Shown piece after piece: positions 61,236 through 64,000 of a stretch of DNA of 64,000 nucleotides. The DNA comes from Rhodospirillales bacterium (GTDB taxonomy: Bacteria; Pseudomonadota; Alphaproteobacteria; Rhodospirillales; Shumkoniaceae), in the NCBI GenBank assembly GCA_028281785.1, contig JANQJG010000210.1, forward strand, positions 1 to 64,000. The letters are read 5' to 3'. Numbering within the stretch: the stretch's first letter is position 1; each line of letters starts with the position of its first letter. The position numbers and the translations under genes are program-made. The notes under the pieces were generated by a model. It was not told the DNA's origin, ran no database searches, and was given only the letters and a program-made list of their open reading frames with translations.

Positions 61236-62902
61236 TGGACGGCTCCCTGAATGTCGAGAATGTCGCCGGGATTCATCATGGCCTGAGGATCGAGCGCGAG
61301 CTTCAGCGCCGCCATCTCCTCCAGCTCATCGGGCGTGAACATGACGGCCAGGAACTTCTTCTTCATCTTGCCGATGCCGTGCTCGGCCGAGACCGTGCCA
61401 TGGAGGTCGACGGCCTTGCGCGCGAAGTCCCGATAGATGTCGAGACCGCGCGCCAGCTCGTCCATGTCCTTGGGCAGGATGTTGACGTGCAGGTGGTTGT
61501 CGCCGATATGCCCGAACACCACCCATTCGAGCCCGGCGGCGGCCAGCCTTTCTTTGTAGAACTGCCAGATCTCGCGCAGGCAGGCGTCCGGGACCGCCAA
61601 ATCGGTGCCGAGCTTGTGGAGACCGGGGTGGGCCTTCTTGCGCTCGCCAATGATGCTGTTGACGGTTTCCGGCAGGGCGTGGCGGAAATGGCGGAACCGG
61701 GCGAGGTCGCGGCGTTCATAGCCGGCCCAGGTCTGGGCCAGGGAGGCGCCGCAGCGCCGAGTGACCTCTTCCAGCCGTGAGAAGTCGGGCGCCGCCGCGT
61801 TGCCGTCGAACTCGATGTCATAGAAGACGGCAGCCCCGGCATCCTCGGGAATCGGCGGCATGTCGATGAATTTGGGGTTTTCGCGCTGGCGGTCGCGCAG
61901 CAAGGCGAGGGCGCCGTCGTCATAGAACTCGACGAACTCCGGCCGGATGTCTTTCTCCTCGCGCAAGCCGATGACAAAGTCGAGCGCCGCCTCGTCGGAG
62001 GGCAGGAACTGGACCACGGAAATGCTGCTGTGCCAGACCTCGAGCGCGATCTCCACACGGGTGATGATCCCGAACAGGCCCTCGGACCCGATAAACAGGT
62101 CGATCAGGTCCATGCCGGGCGCGGAGAAGAACCCGGCGGTGTTCTTCTTGGTTTCCGGCATGCGGTAGGAGGGCAGGGTAAGAGGGGTCCGTTCGCCAGC
62201 CCCGTTGACGACCGTGAATTTGCGGTCCCCGGTGACGAAGTACTTTCCGCGCGGCACATCCAACACCTCGCCAGAGGCGAGCATGACCCGGAGGCCGCGG
62301 ATCCATTCGCGCGTTGCGCCGTAGCGGAAGCTGGCCGCACCCGACGCATTGGTCGCCACGGTTCCGCCCAGCGAGGCGCTCATTTCAGTCGGATCAGGGG
62401 GGTAGAAGTAGCTCCTTGGATCTTCCTTGAAGAGTCCGAACTGCTTCTCGGTCTCGGGGGAGGCGCGGCCAAGCAGGCCGGGAAAGCTCTTCTTGTTGAT
62501 CCAGTCTCCCAGGTCGCGCAGGCTGACCGCGCTTTCGACCGAAAGCCGCCATTCCTTCGATCCCTCGTCGTAACGGATATCGACGACCTTGTCGAAACGG
62601 TCCATGGAAACGATGGCCCCGCCGGCCGGCACGGCGCCGCCGACAAGCCCGGTGCGGGCGCCGGAAATCGTGACCGGCTTGCCCTGCCGCGACATTTCCC
62701 GCATCACTGCGGCAAGTTCGGCCTCGTCATTGGGAAAGAACAGGTAGTCCGCTCCTTGATGGGGCAGGCGGCTTTCATCCGCCAAATAGGGAGCGTAGTT
62801 GGCGGCGATTTCCTCCAGCCCGTCGATTCGGCGCACCGTGTCGAAGGCAATTTCGGGCACCGTCTCGGCGCGGATCTCGTGCTGACTGTTCGTGTTGTTC
62901 AT
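61232..62902 (-). CDS. GlcD/LctD-type FAD-linked 2-hydroxyacid (lactate/glycolate) dehydrogenase
   Basis: This 556-aa protein has an FAD_binding_4 domain ('VTISGARTGLVGGAVPAGG', 'IVSMDRFDKVVDI', 'GGTVATNASGAASFRYG', 'GSEGLFGIITRVEIAL') and an FAD-oxidase C-terminal domain with metal-type histidines in 'FGHIGDNHLHVN' and 'VSAEHGIGKMKKKFL'. It would oxidise D-lactate or a related 2-hydroxy acid. The ATG at 62902 overlaps the regulator stop by 4 bp, and its own stop overlaps the etfB start. No GlcE or GlcF partners are present, so ETF is the likely electron acceptor, as in the lactate dehydrogenase-ETF complex. Confidence 0.9.
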   Translation of the reverse strand: MNNTNSQHEIRAETVPEIAFDTVRRIDGLEEIAANYAPYLADESRLPHQGADYLFFPNDEAELAAVMREMSRQGKPVTISGARTGLVGGAVPAGGAIVSMDRFDKVVDIRYDEGSKEWRLSVESAVSLRDLGDWINKKSFPGLLGRASPETEKQFGLFKEDPRSYFYPPDPTEMSASLGGTVATNASGAASFRYGATREWIRGLRVMLASGEVLDVPRGKYFVTGDRKFTVVNGAGERTPLTLPSYRMPETKKNTAGFFSAPGMDLIDLFIGSEGLFGIITRVEIALEVWHSSISVVQFLPSDEAALDFVIGLREEKDIRPEFVEFYDDGALALLRDRQRENPKFIDMPPIPEDAGAAVFYDIEFDGNAAAPDFSRLEEVTRRCGASLAQTWAGYERRDLARFRHFRHALPETVNSIIGERKKAHPGLHKLGTDLAVPDACLREIWQFYKERLAAAGLEWVVFGHIGDNHLHVNILPKDMDELARGLDIYRDFARKAVDLHGTVSAEHGIGKMKKKFLAVMFTPDELEEMAALKLALDPQAMMNPGDILDIQGAVQ

Positions 62903-63669
62903 GAGTGCTGTTCCACTGGCTCCATCAATCCCAGGCGCCTTGCCGCGCGTGTCAGATGCGACCGGACCGCCAGCCGGGCGGCGGCCGGGTCCCGGTCGGC
63001 GATGGCCTCGCAAATCCGTTCATGCTCGCGCTGGGCCGTCGGGGTCCACTCGTCGAACAATGCCGAATTCTCCCGCGCCGCGGCGATGCTTTGGGCGACG
63101 CCGACGGCGAGGAAGATCATCAGATCCCGGTAGTAGGGGTTGTTCGAAGCCTCGGCGATGGCGCGATGGAAGGCGGCATCGGCGGCCACGCCGTCGCCTT
63201 CGTTGGAGATCGCCCGTCCCATATCCTCCAAGGCCTCGCGGATGGCGGTGAGCTGGGCCTCGGTCCGGCGCTGGGCAGCGAGGGCGGCGGCGCCGGTCTC
63301 GACCTCGGCGCGAAGCTCGAACACATGGCGCAGGTCATCCTCCGCCGAGAGGTTTTCGGTGCCGATTCGATAGGATAGGCTGACGGGATGCGCGCTGACA
63401 AAGGCGCCGAGCCCCTGGCGGCTCTCGATCAGCCCGTCCTGTTTAAGCCGGGCCACGGCCTCGCGGACGACATTGCGGCTGACGCCGAATTCCTTGGCGA
63501 GTTCGGCCTCGGTGGGCAGACGGGCGCCCCGCTCGATCCTTCCCTCGACGATCTCGCGCTCCAGCACGCCGGCGACCTCGTCGGGCAGCGGCTTGCGGCG
63601 AACGACGGTGGGGAACCGCTCGCGTCGCCGGGATCCCATGCCAGGTGTCTCGATCGAATCCATCTGCAT
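62899..63669 (-). CDS. GntR-family regulator, FadR/LldR type with metal-binding FCD domain
   Basis: This is a 256-aa protein. The N-terminal winged helix includes 'EGRIERGARLPTEAELAKEF' and 'GVSRNVVREAVARLKQDGLI'. The FCD domain has Asp and His in 'DAAFHRAIAEASNNPYY', then His in 'QREHERICEAI' and 'VRSHLTRA', the usual metal and carboxylate-ligand site. Such regulators respond to lactate, glycolate or related acids. It is the first gene of the dehydrogenase-ETF operon and probably binds the palindrome at 63734-63758. Confidence 0.92.
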   Translation of the reverse strand: MQMDSIETPGMGSRRRERFPTVVRRKPLPDEVAGVLEREIVEGRIERGARLPTEAELAKEFGVSRNVVREAVARLKQDGLIESRQGLGAFVSAHPVSLSYRIGTENLSAEDDLRHVFELRAEVETGAAALAAQRRTEAQLTAIREALEDMGRAISNEGDGVAADAAFHRAIAEASNNPYYRDLMIFLAVGVAQSIAAARENSALFDEWTPTAQREHERICEAIADRDPAAARLAVRSHLTRAARRLGLMEPVEQHS

Positions 63670-63733
63670 CGGCCTGCCCTGGGGTTGCGGGCGGGCCTCC
63701 TATAAGCCTGTAACGATCTCATATCTTACCAGA

Positions 63734-63758
63734 TGTCCGGTTGTTGGACAACCGGACA
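63734..63758. promoter_or_regulatory. Candidate operator of the GntR regulator
   Basis: TGTCCGGTTGT-TGG-ACAACCGGACA is a perfect inverted repeat with 11-bp arms. It lies 65 bp before the GntR start and about 160 bp before the divergent gene at 63917, as expected of a FadR-type site (TTGT...ACAA core). Confidence 0.7.
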
Positions 63759-63916
63759 ATTTTGCCCGTCAATCCGGCAAAGTAGCCATGCCGCGCCGCC
63801 CGCATCACCGGAATGTGAGCGGAGTTGAGTTGCCCGCCGGATCTTCCGGCGGCCACGTAACCCTTGATCGCGGAGCTGTGAAGAGTCGTGCTGCGACTGA
63901 TGCGGAGGAAAGAGAG

Positions 63917-64000
63917 ATGGGAATGGGGCGCGCAACTCTCGCCTTTTGTGCTGTGGCCTTTCTCGCCACGCCTGCATGGGCCAATCCTCAGATGTGGGCG
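63917..64000 (+). CDS. Start of an exported protein, truncated by the window end
   Basis: The first 28 codons (MGMGRATLAFCAVAFLATP then AWA-NPQMWA) form a clear signal peptide with an AxA cleavage site. GGAGGAAAGAG lies just before the ATG. It is divergent from the GntR-dehydrogenase operon, so it may share its regulation; a binding protein or cytochrome would fit, but nothing beyond the signal peptide can be read. Confidence 0.7.
   Translation, partial: MGMGRATLAFCAVAFLATPAWANPQMWA

Overview
The window is a 64 kb piece of a high-GC Gram-negative chromosome, most likely a free-living, heterotrophic alphaproteobacterium (Rhodospirillales- or Rhizobiales-like). The grounds are the codon bias, the TamA/TamB outer-membrane pair, tripartite tricarboxylate and TAXI-type binding proteins, a DUF993 catabolic gene and a 'CATCCTTCGA...CTCAGGATGAGG' repeat. 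Genus placement is inference. I saw no rRNA, tRNA, CRISPR array, phage module or intact insertion sequence.

Region 1 (1-10,400, minus strand): an operon that starts at a palindrome-containing promoter near 10,340. It encodes a family-5 binding protein, a DppB-like permease, an unusual permease-ATPase-ATPase fusion, a HupE/UreJ-type metal permease, two small class-I-glutamine-amidotransferase-like proteins, an RcnA-like nickel/cobalt exporter and a tandem-duplicated version of the same amidotransferase-like domain. The set looks like a nickel/cobalt (or metal-complex) handling locus with four copies of an undescribed, cysteine-less domain.

Region 2 (10,500-23,500): a PfkB kinase, a membrane class III adenylate/guanylate cyclase paired with a cupredoxin-like protein, an ECF sigma/anti-sigma pair, a small membrane protein, a formamidopyrimidine-DNA glycosylase, and tamA-tamB.

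Region 3 (23,500-29,650): a 273-bp MITE-like element, a ROK sugar kinase, an AGCS (sodium:alanine) symporter broken by a -1 frameshift at a GGGCCCA heptamer, a 305-bp element made of six consecutive hairpins (part of it recurs inverted at position 1-100), a PadR-like regulator, a class V aminotransferase and an orphan HisP-type ABC ATPase that appears to use a non-AUG start.

Region 4 (29,800-42,530): one collinear plus-strand operon, tctCBA followed by a cupin protein, an enolase-superfamily enzyme, a TIM-barrel isomerase, a Gfo/Idh/MocA oxidoreductase, an SDR, a fumarate-reductase-like flavoprotein, a DUF993 aldolase-like protein and a second TIM-barrel isomerase. This is a complete uptake-plus-catabolism cassette for an unidentified sugar acid, polyol or glycoside-like carboxylate.

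Region 5 (43,000-64,000): an OmpA-like lipoprotein, a fused CoA-transferase, then a plus-strand group (acyl-CoA dehydrogenase, SDR, KDPG-type aldolase with a VOC-like tail, uronate dehydrogenase). After these come a GH114-like exported protein, an L-2-hydroxyglutarate-oxidase-like enzyme, an amidase with a GatC/AtzG-like partner, exported MsrA, a D-2-hydroxyacid dehydrogenase, a low-GC TAXI binding protein/MscS channel pair, and a GntR - GlcD-like - EtfB - EtfA(ferredoxin) operon resembling electron-bifurcating lactate dehydrogenases. The final bases hold the start of one more exported protein. The recurring theme is uptake and oxidation of hydroxy-, keto- and sugar acids.
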